A stretch of 64,000 bases of DNA from Phylloscopus collybita. Taxonomy: Eukaryota > Chordata > Aves > Passeriformes > Phylloscopidae. Shown here piece by piece: positions 1 through 14,999 of the stretch. Numbering within the stretch: position 1 is the stretch's first letter; each line of letters begins with the position of its first letter. The stretch lies in contig JAJNNQ010000148.1 in assembly GCA_027886175.1 (NCBI GenBank), positions 62,001 through 126,000 of the forward strand, read 5' to 3'. The position numbers were made by a program, and so were the translations under genes. Below the pieces are notes generated by a model that saw only the letters and a program-made list of their open reading frames with translations, was not told where the DNA came from and searched no databases.

Positions 1-3000
1 CTTTTGCACTACAAGGACAGAGAAACTTCAAACTGGGGGAGGATTGCACCTGCGAAATATTCCCATTTGTATAGAATTTTAGAGGAATTTTAGTGCGCAG
101 AATCCCAGCTGCAGGCACACAGAATTAGACATGAATAGTGGCCGTTTTCCAGGGGAAAACAAAGTCTCCAGGCCAGCTTCCTGATGTCAGTTTTTAGGAG
201 GCCTTTTGCACTACAAGAACAGACAAACTTCCAACTGGTGGCATATTGCGTCTTGGAGATATCCTCATTTGTATGGAATTTTAGTGGAATTAAAGTAGGC
301 AGAAGCCCAGTGGCAAGTAGACAGCATTAAACACCAACGGTGGCCCATTTCCATGGGAAACCAAAGTCTCCACACCACGTGCCTTATGTCCGTTTATAGG
401 AGGACTTTTGCACTACAAGAGCAGACAAACTTCCAACTGGTGGTAGACTCCATCTGGGAGATATATTCATTTGTGAGGAATTTCAGCAGGCGTAACAACA
501 GGGGCAGGCAGACAGCATTAGACACGAACTGTGGCCCTTTTCCATGGGAAACCAAAGTCTCCACCCTACGTTCCTGATGTCAGTTTGTAAGAGGTGTTTG
601 GAACTACAAGGGCAGAAAAACTTCCATCTGGTGGTAGATTGCACCTGGGAGATATCCTCATTTCCATGGAATATTAGTGGAATTTTAGTAGGAAGAAGCC
701 CAGTGGCAGGCACATAGGATTAGACACAAACGGTGGCCCATTTCCATGCGAAAAGAAAGTCTTCACCCCACTTTCCTGCTGTCAGTTTTTAGGAGGCCTT
801 TGGCACTACAAGGGCAGAGAAACATCCATCTGGTTTAGATTGCACCTGGGAGACATCCTCATTTGTATGGTATTTTAGTGGAATTTTAATAGGCAGAAGC
901 CTAGTATCAGGCACATATCATTAGACACGAACGCTGGCCCATTTCCAAGGGAACGCAAAGTTTCAACTCCAGGTTCCTGATGTCAGTTTGTAGGAGGCCT
1001 TTGGCACTACAAGGGCAGACAAAGTTCCGTCTTGTGGTTGATTGAATCGAGGAGATACCCTCATTTGTATGGAATTTCAGCAGGCAGAAGCCCAGTGGCA
1101 GGCAGACAGCATTAGACACGAACAATGGACCTTTTCCATGGGAAACCAAAGTCTCCACCTCACGTTCCTGATGTCAGTTTGTAGGAGGCCTTTGGAACTA
1201 CAAGGGCAGGCAAACTTCAAACTGGTGGTAGATTGCACCTGGGAGATATCCTCATTTGTATAGAATTTTAGTGGAATTTTAGTAGGCATAAGCCCAGTGT
1301 CTGGCAGACAGCATTAGACACGAACGGTGGTCCATTTCCTTGGGAAACCAAAGTCTCCATGTCACATGCCTGATGTCAGTTTGTAGGAGGCCTTTGGCAC
1401 TACAAGGGCAGACAAAATTCCATCTGCTGATAGATTCCACCTGGAGATATCCTCTGTTGTATGGAATTTCAGCAGGCATATGTTCAGTGGCAGGCAGACA
1501 GCATTAGACACGAACGGTGACCCTTTTCCATGGGAACCTATGTGTCCACCCTAGGTTTAAGATGTCAATTTATACGAGGCTTTTGGCACTACAAAGGCAG
1601 AGGAACTTTCATCTGGTGGTAGATTGAACCAGGGAGATATCCTCATTTGTATGGAATTTTAGTGAAATTTTAGTAGGAAGAAGCCCAGTGCCAGGCAGAC
1701 AGCATTAGACACGAACGGTGGCTTTTTCATGGGAAACCAAAGTCTCCACCCCACATTCCTGATGATAATTTATATGAGGCTTTTGGCACTATAAGGGTAG
1801 ACAAACTTCCAACTGGTGGTAGATTGCACGTGATAGATATCCTCATTTGCATGGAATTTTAGTGGAATTTTAGTAGGCAGAATCCAAATGATCGGCAGAG
1901 AGCATAAAACACAAACGGTGCCTCTTTTTCATGGGACACGAAGGTCTCTACCCCAGTCTTCTGATGTCAGTTGGTAGGAGGCCTTTGGCACTACAAGGTT
2001 AGAAAAACTTCCAACTGGTGGTAGATTGCACCTGGGAGATATCCTCATTTGTATGCAATTTTTGCAGCCATAAGCCATGTGACAGGCAGACAGCATTAGA
2101 CAGGAACGGTGGACCTTTTCCTTGGAAAACCAAAGTCTCCACCCCACGTTCCTGATGTCAGTTTGCAGGAGGCCTTTGGACTACAAGGTCTACAAAATTC
2201 CATCTCGTTGTATATTCCATCATGGAGATATCCTTATTTGTATGGAATTTTATTGGAATTTTAGTATGCAGAAGCCGAGTGGCCAGCAGACAGCATCAGA
2301 GAAGAACGGTGGCCCTTTTCCATGGAAACCAAAGTTTCCACTCCAGGTTCCTGGTGTCAGTTTGTAGGAGGCCTTTGGCACTACAAGGGCCGACAAAGTT
2401 CCGTCTGGTGGTTGATTGCATCGAGGAGATATCCTCATTTGTATGGAATTTCAGCAGGCAGGAACCCATTGGCAGGCAGACAGCATTAGACACGAACAAT
2501 GGACCTTTTCCATGGGAAACCAAAGTCTCCATCTCACGTTCCTGATGTCAGTTTGTAGGAGGCCTTAGGACCTACAAGGGCAGACAAACTTCCATCTGGT
2601 GGTAGATTGCACCTGGGAGATATCCTCATTTAAATAGAATTTTAGTGGAATTTTAGTAGGCATAACCCCAGTGGCAGGCAGACAGCATTAGACACGAACG
2701 GTGGTCCATTTCCATGGGAAAACAATGTCTCCACTCCAGGCTCCTGATGTCAGTTTTTAGGAGTCCATTGGCACTACAAGGGCAGACAAACTTCCAACTG
2801 GTGGTAGATTCCGTGTGGGAGATATCCTCATTTGTGAGGAACTTCAGCAGTCATAACCACAGTGCCAGGCAGACAGCATTAGACAGGAACGGTGGCCCTT
2901 TTCCATGGAAAAACAAATTATCCATACTATGTTCCTGATGTCAGTTTGAAGGAGGCTTTTGGCACTACAAGGGCAGACACACTTCCATCTGGTGGTTGAT

Positions 3001-6000
3001 TGCACCGGGGAGATATCCTCATTTGTGAGGAATTTCAACAGGCATAACCCCAGTGACAGGTAGACAGCATTAGACACAAAGAGTGGCCCTTTTCCATGGG
3101 AAACCAAAATCTCCACCCCATGTTGCAAATGTCACTTTGTAGGAGGCGTTTTCCAATATAAGGGCAGAGAAACTTCCATCTGGTTGTAGATTGCACCTGG
3201 GAGATATCCTCATTTCTATGGAATTTTAGTGGAATGTTAGTAGGCAGAATCCCAGCGGAAGGCAGAGAGAATTAGACAGGAACAGTGGCCCGTTTCCTAG
3301 GGAAACCAAAGTCTCCATCCCACATTCCTGATGTCAGGTTGTCGGAGGACTTTGGCATTAAACGGGCAGACAAACTTCCATCTGGTGGGAAATTGCATTT
3401 GGGAGATATCCTCATTTGTAGGGAATTTTAGTAGGCATATGCCCACTGGCAGGCAGACAGCATTAAACACCAAGGGTGGCCCTTTTCCATGGGAAACCAA
3501 AGCGTCCTTTCCAGATTCCTGATGTCAATTTGTAGGAGGCCGTTGGCATTACAAGGGCAGACAAACTTTCATCTGGTGGTAGACTCCATCTGGGAGATAT
3601 CCTCATTCGTATGGGATTTTACTAGGCATAAGCCCAGTGGCAGGCACATAGCATTATACACAAACGGTGGCCCATTTCCATGGGAAACCAAAGCCTCCAC
3701 CGCACGTTCCTGATGTCAGTTTGTAAGAAGCCTTTGGCTCTAAATGGGCACACAATCTTCCATCTGGTGGTAGATTGCACCTGGGAGACATCCTCATTTG
3801 TATGGAATTTTAGTGGAATTTTAATAGGCAGAAGCCTAGTGGCAGGCACTCATCATTAGACACGAACGCTGGCCCATTTCCATGGGAGAAGAAAGTCTCC
3901 AACCCACGTTCCTGATTTCAGTTTTTAGGAGGCGTTTGGAACTGCAAGGGCAGACAAACTTCCATCTGGTGGGAAATTGCATTTGGGAGATATCCTCATA
4001 TGTATGGAACTTTGGTAGGCTTATGCCCACTGGCAGGCAGACAGCATTAGACACGAACGGTGGCCTCTTTCCATGGAAATAAAAAAGTCTCCAACCCACG
4101 TTCCTGATGTCGGTTTTTAGGAGGCCTCTGGCACTACAAGTGGAGACAAACTTCCAACTGCTGGCATATTGCATCTGGGAGATATCTTCATTTGTGAGGA
4201 ATTTCAGCAGGCATAACCCCAGTGACAGGCAGACAGCATTAGACACGAACAATGGACCTTTTCCATGGGAAACCAAAACCTCCACCGCACGTGGCTGATG
4301 TCATTTTGTAGGAGGCGTTTTCCAATATAAGGGCAGAGAAACTTCCATCTGGTGGTAGATTGCACCTGGGTGATATCCTCATTTCTATGGAATTTTAATA
4401 GGAAGAAGCCCAGTGGCAGGCACATAGCATTGGACACAAACGGTGGCCCATTTCCATGGGAGAAGAAAGTCTCCAAAGCACGTTCCTGATTTCAGTTTTT
4501 AGGAGGCGTTTGGAACTACAAGGGCAGACAAACTTCCATCTGGTTATAGATTGCACCTGGGAGATATCCTCCTTTGTGTAGAATTTTAGTGAAATTTTAG
4601 TAGGCATAAGCCCAGTGGCTGGCAGGCAGCATTAGCCGCAAACGGTGGCCCATTACCTTGGGAAACCAAAGTCTCCACCCCATGTTTCTGATGTCAGTTT
4701 TTACGAGGCCTTTGGCAAAAGGAGGGCAAACAAACGTCCACCTGGTGGTAGATTGCACCTGGGAGATATCCTCATTTGTATTGAACTTCAGCAGTCATAA
4801 CCACAGTGCCAGGCATTAGACAGGAACGGTGGTCCTTTTCAATGGGAAACCAAAGTCTCCGCCGCAGGTTCCTGATGTCAATTTGTAGGAAGCCTTTGGC
4901 TCTACAGGGGCAGACAAACTTCCATCTGGTGGTAGATTGCACATGGGAGACATCCTCATTTGTATGGAATTTTAGTGGAATTTTAATAGGCAGAAGCCTC
5001 GTGGCAGGCACACATCATTAGACACGAACGCTGGCCCATTTCCATGGGAAACCAAAGTTTCCAATCCAGGATCCTGATGTCAGTTTGAAGGAGGCGTTTG
5101 GCACTAGAAGGGCAGACAAAGTTCCGTCTGGTGGTTGATTGCATCGAGGAGATATCCTCATTTGTATGGAATTTCAGCAGGCAGAAGCCCAGTGGCACGC
5201 AGACAGCATTAGACATGAACAATGGACCTTTTCCATGGGAAACCAAAGTCTCCAGCTCACGTTCCTGATGTCAGTTTGTAGGAGGCCTTTGGAACTACAA
5301 GGGCAGACAAACTTCCATCTGGTGGTAGATTGCACCTGGGAGATATCCTCATTTATATAGAATTTTAGTGGAATTTTAGTAGGCAGAAGTCCAGCGGCAG
5401 GCAGACAGCATTACACACGAACGCTGGCCAATATCCATGGGAAACCAAAGTCTCCAACCCAGGCTCCTCATGTCAGTTTGTAGGAGGCCTTTGGCATTAA
5501 AAGGGCAGACAAACTTTCATCTGGTGGGAAATTGCATTTGGGAGATATCCTCATATGTATGGAACTTTGGTAGGCATATGCCCACTGGCAGGCAGACAGC
5601 ATTAGACACGAACGGTGGCCTCTATCCATGGAAAAACAAAGTCTCCACCCCACGTTCCTGATGTCAGTTTTTAGGAGACCTCTGGCACTACAGGAGGAGA
5701 CAAACTTCCAACTGCTGGCATATTGCATCTGGGAGATATCCTCATTTGTGAGGTATTTCAGCAGGCATAACACCAGTGACAGGCAGACAGCATTAGACAC
5801 GAACGGTGCCCCTTTTCCATGGGAAACCAAAGTCTCCACCCCACGTTCCTGACGTCAGTTTTTAGGAGGCATTTGGCACTACAGAGGCAGACAAACTTCC
5901 ATCAGGTGGTAGATTGCACCTGGGAGACATCCTCATTTGTATGGAATTTTAGTGGGATTTTAATAGGCAGAAGCCTAGTGGCAGACGCAAGTCATTAGAC

Positions 6001-7248
6001 ACGAACGCTGGCCCATTTCCATGGGAAACCAAAGTCTCCACTCCAGGTTCCTGATGTGAGTTTGTAGGAGGCCTTTGGCACTACAAGAGCAGACAAAGTT
6101 CCATCTGGTGGTTGATTGCATCAAGGAGATATCCTCATTTGTATGGAATTTCAGCAGGCAGAAGCCCAGTGGCAGGCAGACAGCATTAGACACGAACAAT
6201 GGACCTTTTCCATGGGAAACCAAAGTCTCCACCTCACGTTCCTGATGTCAGTTTGTGGGAGGGCTTTGGAAATACAAGGGCAGACAAACTTCCATCTGGT
6301 GGTAGATTGCACCTGGGAGATATCCTCATTTGTGAGGAATTTCAGAAGGCATAACCCCAGTGGCAGGCAGATAGCATTAGACACGAACGGTGCCCTTTTC
6401 CATGGGAAACCAAAGTCTCCATCCCACGTTCCTGATGTCAGTCATTAAGAGGCGAATGGAACTACAAGGGCAGAAAAATTTCCATCTGGTGGTAGATTGG
6501 ACCTGGGAGATATCGCCATTTGTATCGAATTTTAGTGGTATTTTAGTAGGCAGAAGTCCAGCGGCAGGCAGACAGCATTACACACGAACGCTGGCCAATA
6601 TCCATGGGAAACCAAAGTCTCCAACTCAGGCTCCTCATGTCAGTTTGTAGGAGGCCTTTGGCATTAAAAGGGCAGACAAACTTCCATCTGGTGGTTGATT
6701 GCATCGGCGAGATATGCTCATTTGTATGGGATTTCAGAAGGCAGAAGCCAAGTGGCACGCAGACAGCATTGGACACGAAGAGTGGCCCATTTCCATGGGA
6801 AACCAAAATCTCCACCCCACGTTGCTGATGTCTCATTGTAGGAGGCGTTTTCCAATATAAGGGCAGAAAAACTTCCATCTGGTTGTAGATTGCACCTGGG
6901 AGATATCCTCATTTCTATGGAATTTTAGTGGAATTTTAGTAGGAAGAAACCCAGTGGCAGGCAGACAGCATTAGACATGAACAGTGGCCCATTTCTATGG
7001 GAAACCAAAGCCTCCACTCCGGGTTCCGGGTGTCATTTTGTAGGAGGCCTTTGGCACTACAAGGGCAGACAAAGTTCCGTCTTGTGTTTGATTGAATCGA
7101 GGAGATACCCTCATTTGTATGGAATTTCAGCAGGCAGAAGCCCAGTGGCAGGCAGACAGCATTAGACACGAACAATGGACTTTTTCCATGGGAAACCAAA
7201 GTCTCCACCTCACGTTCCTGATGTCAGTTTGTAGGAGGCCTTTGGAAA

Positions 7249-7582
7249 TACAAGGGCAGAAAATCTTCCATCTGGTGGTAGATTGCACCTGGGAGATATC
7301 CTCATTTTTATGGAATTTCAGTGGTATTAAAGTAGGCAGAAATCCAGCAGCAGGCAGACTGCTTTACACACGAACGCTGGCCCATATCCATGGGAAACCA
7401 AAGTGTCCACTCCAGGCTCCTCATGTCAGTTTATAGAAGGCCTTTGGAAATACAAGGGCAGAAAAACTTATATCTGGCGGTAGACTGCACCCGGGAGATG
7501 TCTTCATTTGTATGGAATTTCAGTGGAATTTTCGTAGGTAGAAGCCCAATGGCCGACAGACATTATTAGACACGAACGGTGG
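7249..7582 (+). repeat. Satellite segment, copy 1 of a perfect 334-bp duplication
   Basis: This segment is base-for-base the same as 8,629-8,962 (offset 1,380 bp, about seven monomers). The match begins after a mismatch at 7,248/8,628 and ends at a mismatch at 7,583/8,963. Surrounding monomers in this arm differ at many positions. A perfect match of this length therefore implies a recent local copying event (gene conversion or unequal crossover). It holds nearly two monomers, including unusual variants with TGGTATTAAAGTAGGC and TTCGTAGGTAG. Confidence 0.93.
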
Positions 7583-8628
7583 GCATTTCTTTGGGAAACA
7601 AAAGTCTCAACCCCCCGTTCGGGATGTCAGTTTTTAGGTGGCCTTTGGCACTACGGGGGCAGAAAAACTTCCACCCAGTGGTAGATTACACCTGGGAGAT
7701 ATCCTCATTTGTATGGAACTTCAGCAGTCATCACCACAGTGCCAGGCAGACAGCATTAGACAGGAACGGTGGTCCTTTTCCATGGGAAAGCAAAGTCTCC
7801 ACCCCAGGTTCCTGGTGGCAGTTTGTAGGAGGCCTTTGGAAACACAAGGGCAGAGAATCTTCCATCTGGTGTTAGATTGCACCTGGGAGATATACTCATT
7901 TGTATGGAATTTTAGTGGAATATTAGTAGACAGAATCCCAGCTGCAGGTAGACAGAATTAGACATGAATAGTGGCTCATTTCCATGGGAAACCAAAGTCT
8001 CCACCCCAGGTTCCTCATGTCATTTTCTAGGAGGCCTCTGGCACTACAGGAGGAGAAAAAGTTCCTATTGGTGGCATATTGCATCTAGGAGATATACTCA
8101 TTTGTATGTAATTTTAATAGCCATAAGCCCAGTGGCAGGCAGACAGTATTAGACGCGAACGGTGGCCCTTTTCCATGGGAAACCAAAGTCTCCGCCTCAG
8201 GTTCTTGATGTCAATTTGTAGGAAGACTTTGGCTCTTCAGGGGCAGACAAACTTCCATCTGGTGGTAGATTGCACCTGGGAGACATCCTCATTTGTATAG
8301 AATTTTAGTGGAATTTTAGTCGGCATAAACCCAGTGTCTCGCAGACAGCATTAGACACGAACTGTGGTCCATTTCCTTGGGAAACCAAAGTCTCCATCTC
8401 ACGTGCCTGATGTCAGTTTGTAGGAGGCCTTTGGCACTACAAGGGAAGATAAACTTCCAACTGGTGGTAGATTCCGTGCGGGAGATATCCTCATTTGTGA
8501 GGAATTTCAGCAGGCATAACCCCAGTGCCAGGCAGACAGCATTAGACACAAACGGTGGTCCTTTTCCATGGGAAACCGAAGTCTCTACCCCACGTTCCTG
8601 ATATTAGTTTGTAAGAGGCCTTTGGAAG

Positions 8629-8962
8629 TACAAGGGCAGAAAATCTTCCATCTGGTGGTAGATTGCACCTGGGAGATATCCTCATTTTTATGGAATTTCA
8701 GTGGTATTAAAGTAGGCAGAAATCCAGCAGCAGGCAGACTGCTTTACACACGAACGCTGGCCCATATCCATGGGAAACCAAAGTGTCCACTCCAGGCTCC
8801 TCATGTCAGTTTATAGAAGGCCTTTGGAAATACAAGGGCAGAAAAACTTATATCTGGCGGTAGACTGCACCCGGGAGATGTCTTCATTTGTATGGAATTT
8901 CAGTGGAATTTTCGTAGGTAGAAGCCCAATGGCCGACAGACATTATTAGACACGAACGGTGG
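8629..8962 (+). repeat. Satellite segment, copy 2 of a perfect 334-bp duplication
   Basis: Identical partner of 7,249-7,582. Both flanks diverge at once into ordinary monomers, so the copied tract has sharp ends that do not coincide with monomer boundaries. Confidence 0.93.
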
Positions 8963-11900
8963 CCCATTTCCATGAGAAACCAAAGTCTCCACCCCAGGTT
9001 CCTGATGTCAGTTTTTAGGAGGCCTTTGGCACTAGAAGGGCAAACAAACTTCCAACTGGTGGGAGATTCCATCTAGGAAATATCCTCATTTGTGAGGAAT
9101 TTCAGTAGGCATAACTCCAGTGGCAGGCAGACAGCATTAGACACGAACAGTGGCCCTTTAACATGGGAAACCAAAATCTCCACCCCATGTTGCTGATGTC
9201 ACTTTGTAGGAGGCGTTTTCCAATATAAGGGCAGAGAAACTTCCATCTGGTTGTAGATTGCACCTGGGAGATATCCTCATTTCTATGGAATTTTAGTGGA
9301 ATTTTAGTAGGAAGAAGCATAGTGGCAGGCAGACAGCATTAGACACGAACAATGGCCCATTTTTATGGGAAACCAAAGTCTCCACCCCACGTTCCTGATG
9401 TCCGTTTCTAGGAGGCCTTTGACACTACAAAGGTAGACAAACTTCCGTCTGGTTGTTGATTGCATCGGACAGATATCCTCATTTGTATGGAACTTCAGCA
9501 GGTAGAAGCCCAGTGGCAGGCAGACAGCATTAGTCATGAACGGTGGCCCTTTTCCCATGGGCAGCCAAAGTCTCCAAGCCACGTTCCTGATGTCAGGTTT
9601 TAGGAGGCCTTTGGCAGTACAAGGGCAAACAAACTTCCGTCTGGTGGCTGATTGCATCGGGGAGATATCCTCATTTGTATGGAATTTCAGCAGGTAAAAG
9701 CCCAGTGGCAGGCAGACAGCATTAGACACGAACGGTGGCCCTTTTCCATGGGAAAACAAAGTCTCCAACCCAGGCTCCTGATGTCAGTTTGTAGGAGGCC
9801 TTTGGCATAAAAAGGGCAGACAAACTTCCATCTGGTGGGAAATTGCATTTGGGAGATATCCTCATTTGTAGGGAATTTTGGTAGGCTTCTGCCCACTGGC
9901 AGGCAGACAGCATTAGACACGAACAGTGGCCCCTTTCCATGGAAAAACAAATTATCCATCCTATGTTCCTGATGTCAGTTTTTAGGAGGCTTTTGGCACT
10001 GCAAGGGCTGACAAACTTCCACCTGGTGGTAGATTGCACCTGGGAGATATCCTCATTTTTATGGAATTTTAGTGGTATTTTAGTACTCAGAAGCCCAATG
10101 GCAGACAGACAGCATTAAACATGAATGGTGGGCCTTTTCTATAGGAAACCAAAGTCTCCAGGTGAGGTTCCGAATGTCAGTTTGAAGGAGGCCTTTGGCA
10201 CTGCAAGAGCAGACAAATTTCCATCTGGTGGCATATTGCTTCTGGGAGATATCCTCATTTGTATGTAATTTCAGTAGTCATAAGTCAGTGGCAAGGAGAC
10301 AGCATTAAACACCAAGGGTGGCCCTTTTCCATGGGAAACCAAAGCGTCCTCTCCAGGTTCCTGATGTCAGTTTGTAGGAGGCCGTTGCATTACAAGGGCA
10401 GACAAACTTTCAACTGGTGGTAGACTCCATCTGGGAGTTATCCGCATTTTTATGGAATTTTACTAGGCATACGCCCAGTGGCAGGCACATAGCATTAGAC
10501 AAAAAGGGTGGCCCATTTCCATGGGAAAATAAAGTCTCCACCGCACGTTCCTGATGTCAATTTTTAGGAGGCCTTTGGCACTTCAAGGGCAGACAAACTT
10601 CCACCTGGTGGTAGATTGCACCTGGGACTTATCAGCATTTGTATGGAACTTCAGCAGTCATAACCACAGTGCCAGGCAGACAGCATTAGACACGAACGGT
10701 GGCCCTTTTCCATGGGAAACCAAAGTCTACGCCCCAGGTTCCTGATGTTAATTTGTAGGAAGCCTTTAACACTACAAGGGCAGACAAACTTCCATCTGGT
10801 GGTAGATTGCACCTGGGAGGTATCCTCATTTGTATGGAATTTTAGTGGAATTTTAGTAGGCATAAGCCCAGTATCTGGCAGACAGCATTACACACGAACA
10901 GTGGCCCTTTTCCATGGGAAACCAAAATCTCCACCCCATGTTGCTGATGTCACTTTGTAGGAGACGTTTTCCAATATAAGGGCAGAGAAACTTCCATCTG
11001 GTTGTAGATTGCACCTGGGAGATATCCTCATTTTTATGGAGTTTTAGTGGAATTTTAGTAGGAAGAAACCCCGTGGCAGGCAGACAGCATTAGACAAGAA
11101 AAATGGCCCATTTGATGGAAAACCAAAGTCTCCACCCCTCGTTCCTGATGTCCGTTTCTAGGAGGCCTTTGGCACTACAAGGGCAGACAAACTTCCGTCT
11201 GGTGGTTGATTGCATCGTTGAGATATCCTCATTTTTATGGAGTTTCATCAGGTAGAAGCCCAGTGGCAGGCAGACAGCATTAGAGAGGAACGGTGGCCCT
11301 TTTCCATGGGAAAACAAAGTCTCCAACCAGGCTCCTGATGTCAGTTTTTAGTAGGCCTTTGGCATTAAAAGGGCAGACAAACTTCCATCTGGTGGGAAAT
11401 TTTGTTAGGGAGATATCCTCATTTGTATGTAATTTCAGTAGTCATAAGCCCAGTGTCAAGGAGACAGCATTAAACAAAAAGGGTGCCCCTTTTCCATGGG
11501 AAACCAAAGCCTCCTTTCCAGAATCCTGATGTCAGTTTGTAGGAGGCCTTTGGCATTACAAGGGCAGACAAACTTTCATCTGGTGGTAGACTCTATCTGG
11601 GAGATATCCTCATTTGTACGGGATTTTACTAGGCATAATCCCAGTGGCAGTCACATAGCATTAGACACAAACGGTGGCCCATTTCCATGGGAAAACAAAG
11701 TCTCCACCCCACGTTCCTGATGTCAATTTATAGAAGGCGTTTGGAACTACAAGGGCAGAAAAACTTCCATCTGGTGGTAGATTGCACCTGGGAGATATCC
11801 TCATTTCTCTGGAATTTTATTGGAATTTTATTACGAAGATCCCCAGTGGCAGGCAGACAGCTTTAGACACGAACGGTGGCCCATTTTTATGGGAAACCAA

Positions 11901-14900
11901 AGTCTCCACCCCACGTTCCTGATATCCGTTACTAGGAGGCCTTCGGCAGTACAAGGGTAGACAAACTTCCACCTGGTGGTAGATTGCTCCTGGGAGATAT
12001 CCTCATTTGTATGGACCTTCAGCAGTCATAACCACAGTGCCAGGCAGACAGCATTCGACAGGAACGGTGGTCCTTTTCCATGGGAAACCAAAGTCTCCAC
12101 ACCACGTTCCCGATATCAGGTTTTAGTAGGCCATTGACAGTACAAGGGCAGAAAAACTTCCGTCTGGTGGTTGATTGCATCGGGAAGATATCCACATTTG
12201 TATGGAATTTCAGCAGATAGAAGCCCAGTGGCAGGCAGACAGCATTAGACACGAACGGTGGCCCTTTTCCATGGGAAAACAAAGTCTCCAACCCAGGCTC
12301 CTGCTGTCAGTTTGTAGGAGGCCTTTGGCACTCCAAGGGCAGACAAACCTCCATCTCGTGGTGGATCGCACCTCGTAGATGTCCTTATTTGTATGGAATT
12401 TTAGTGGTATTTTAGTACTCAGAAGCCCAGTTGCAGACAGAGAGCATTAAACATGAACGGTGGGCCTTTTCCATAGGAAACCAAAGTCTCCACGCCAGGT
12501 TCCGAATGTCAGTATAAAGGAGGCCTTTGGCACTGCAAGAGCAGACAAACTTCCATCTGGTGGCATATTGCATCTGGGAGATATCCTCATTTGTATGGAA
12601 CTTCAGCAGTCATAACCACAGTGCCAGGCAGACAGCATTAGACAGGAACGGTGGTCCTTTTCCATGGGAAACCAAAGTCTCCACCCTAGGTTTCTGATGG
12701 CAGTTTGTAGGAGGCCTTTGGAAACATAAGGGCAGAGAAACTTCCATCTGGTGTTAGTTTGCACCTGGGAGATATTCGCATTTGTATGGAATTTTAGAGG
12801 AATTTTATTAGGCAGAATCCCAGCGGCAGGCAGACAGAATTAGACATGAATAGTGGCCCATTTCCATGGGAAACCAAAGTCTCCACCCCAGGTTCCTGAT
12901 GTCATTTTCTAGGAGGCCTCTGGCACTACAAGAGGAGACAAACTTCCAACTGGTGGCATATTGCATCTGGGAGATATCCTCATTTGTATGTAATTTTAGT
13001 AGGCATAAGCCCAGTGGCAGGCAGACAGCATTAGACAGGAACCGTGGCCCTTTGCCATGGGAAACCAAAGACTCCACCCCAACTTCTTGATGTCAATTTG
13101 TAGGAAGCCTTTTGCTCTACAGGGGGAGACAAACTTCCATTTGGTGGTAGATTGCACGTGAGAGACATCTTCAATGGTATAGAATTTTAGTGGAATTTTA
13201 GTAGGCATAAGCCCAGTGGCAGGCAGACAGCATTAGACACGAACAATGGACCTTTTCCATGGGAAACCTAAGTCTCCACTCCAGGTTCCTGATGTCAGTT
13301 TGTAGGAGGCCTTTGGCACTACAAGGGCAGACAAAGTTCCGTCTGGTGGTTGATTGCATTGAGGAGATATCCTCATTTGTATGGAATTTCAGCAGGCAGA
13401 AGATCAGTGGCAGGCAGACAGCATAGGACACGAACGGTGGACCTTTTTCATGGGAAACCGAAGTCTCCATCCCACGTTCCTGATGTCAGTTTTTAGGAGG
13501 CCTTTGGCACTACAAGGGCAAACAAACTTCGAACTGGTGGTAGATTCCATCTGGGAGATAGCCTCATTTGTGAGGAATTTCAGCAGGCGTAACCCAGTGG
13601 CAGGCAGACAGCATTAGACACGAACGGTTGCCCTTTTCCATGGAAAAACCAATTATGCATCCTATGTTCCTGATGTCAGTTTTTAGGAGGCCATTGGCGC
13701 TACACTGGCAGACAAATTTCCATCTGGCGGTAGATTGCACCTTGGAGATGTCCTCATTTGTACGGAATTTTAGTGGTATTTTAGTACTCAGAAGCCCAGT
13801 GGCAGACAGACAGCATTAAACATGAACGGTGGGCCTTTTCCATAGGAAACCGAAGTCTCCAGGCCAGGTTCCGAATGTCAGTTTGAAGGAGGCCTTTGGC
13901 ACTGCAAGAGCAGACAAACTTCCATCTGGTGGCATATTGCATCTGGGAGATATCCTCATTTGTATGTAATTTTAGTAGCCATAATCCCAGTGGCAACCAG
14001 ACAGCATTAGACACGAACGGTGGCCCTTTTCCATGGGAAACCAAAGTCTCAACCCCAGGTTCCTGATGTCAGTTTGAAGGAGGCCTTTGGCAGTACAAAG
14101 GCAGACCACGTTCCGTCTGGTGGTTGATTGCATCGAGGAGATATCCTCATTTCTATGGAATTTCAACAGGCAGAAGCTCAGTGGCAGGCAGACAGCATTA
14201 GACACGAACAGTGGAACTTTTCCATTGGAAACCAAAGTCTCCACCTCACGTTCCTGATGTCAGTTTGTAGGAGGCCTTTGGAACTACAAGGGCAGACAAA
14301 CTTCCGTCAGGTGGTAGATTGCACCTGGGAGATATCCTCATTTGTAGAGAATTTTATTGGAATTCTAGTAGGCATAAGCCAAGTGGCTGGCAGAGAGCAT
14401 TAGACACAAACGGTGGCCCATTTCCTTGGGAAACCAAAGTCTCCATCTCACGTTCCTGATGTCAGTTTTTAGGAGGCCTTTGGTACTACAAGGGCAGACA
14501 TACTTCTATCTTGTGGTTGATTGCATCGCAGAGATATCCTCATTTTTATGGAACTTCAGCAGTCATAACCACTGTACCAGGCAGACAGCATTAGACAGGA
14601 ACAGTGGTCTTTTTCCATGGGAAACCACAGTCTCCACACTACGTTCCCGATATCAGGTTTTAGGAGGTCTTTTGCAGTACATGGGAAGACAAACTTCCGT
14701 CTGTTGGTTTATTTCATCGGGGAGATATCCTCATTTGTATGGAATTTCAGCAGGCAGAAGCCCAGTGGCAGGCAGAGAGCATTAGACACAAATGGTGGCC
14801 CTTTTCCATGGGAAACCGAAGTCTCCAACCCAGGCTTCTGATGTCAGTTTTCAGGAGGCCTTTGGCATTAAAAGTGTAGACAAACATCCATCTGGTGGGA

Positions 14901-14999
14901 AATTGCATTTGGGAGATATCCTCATACGTATGGAATTTTAGTAGGCATATACCCACTGGCAGGCAGCAGCATTAGACATGAACAATGGGCCTTTTCCAT

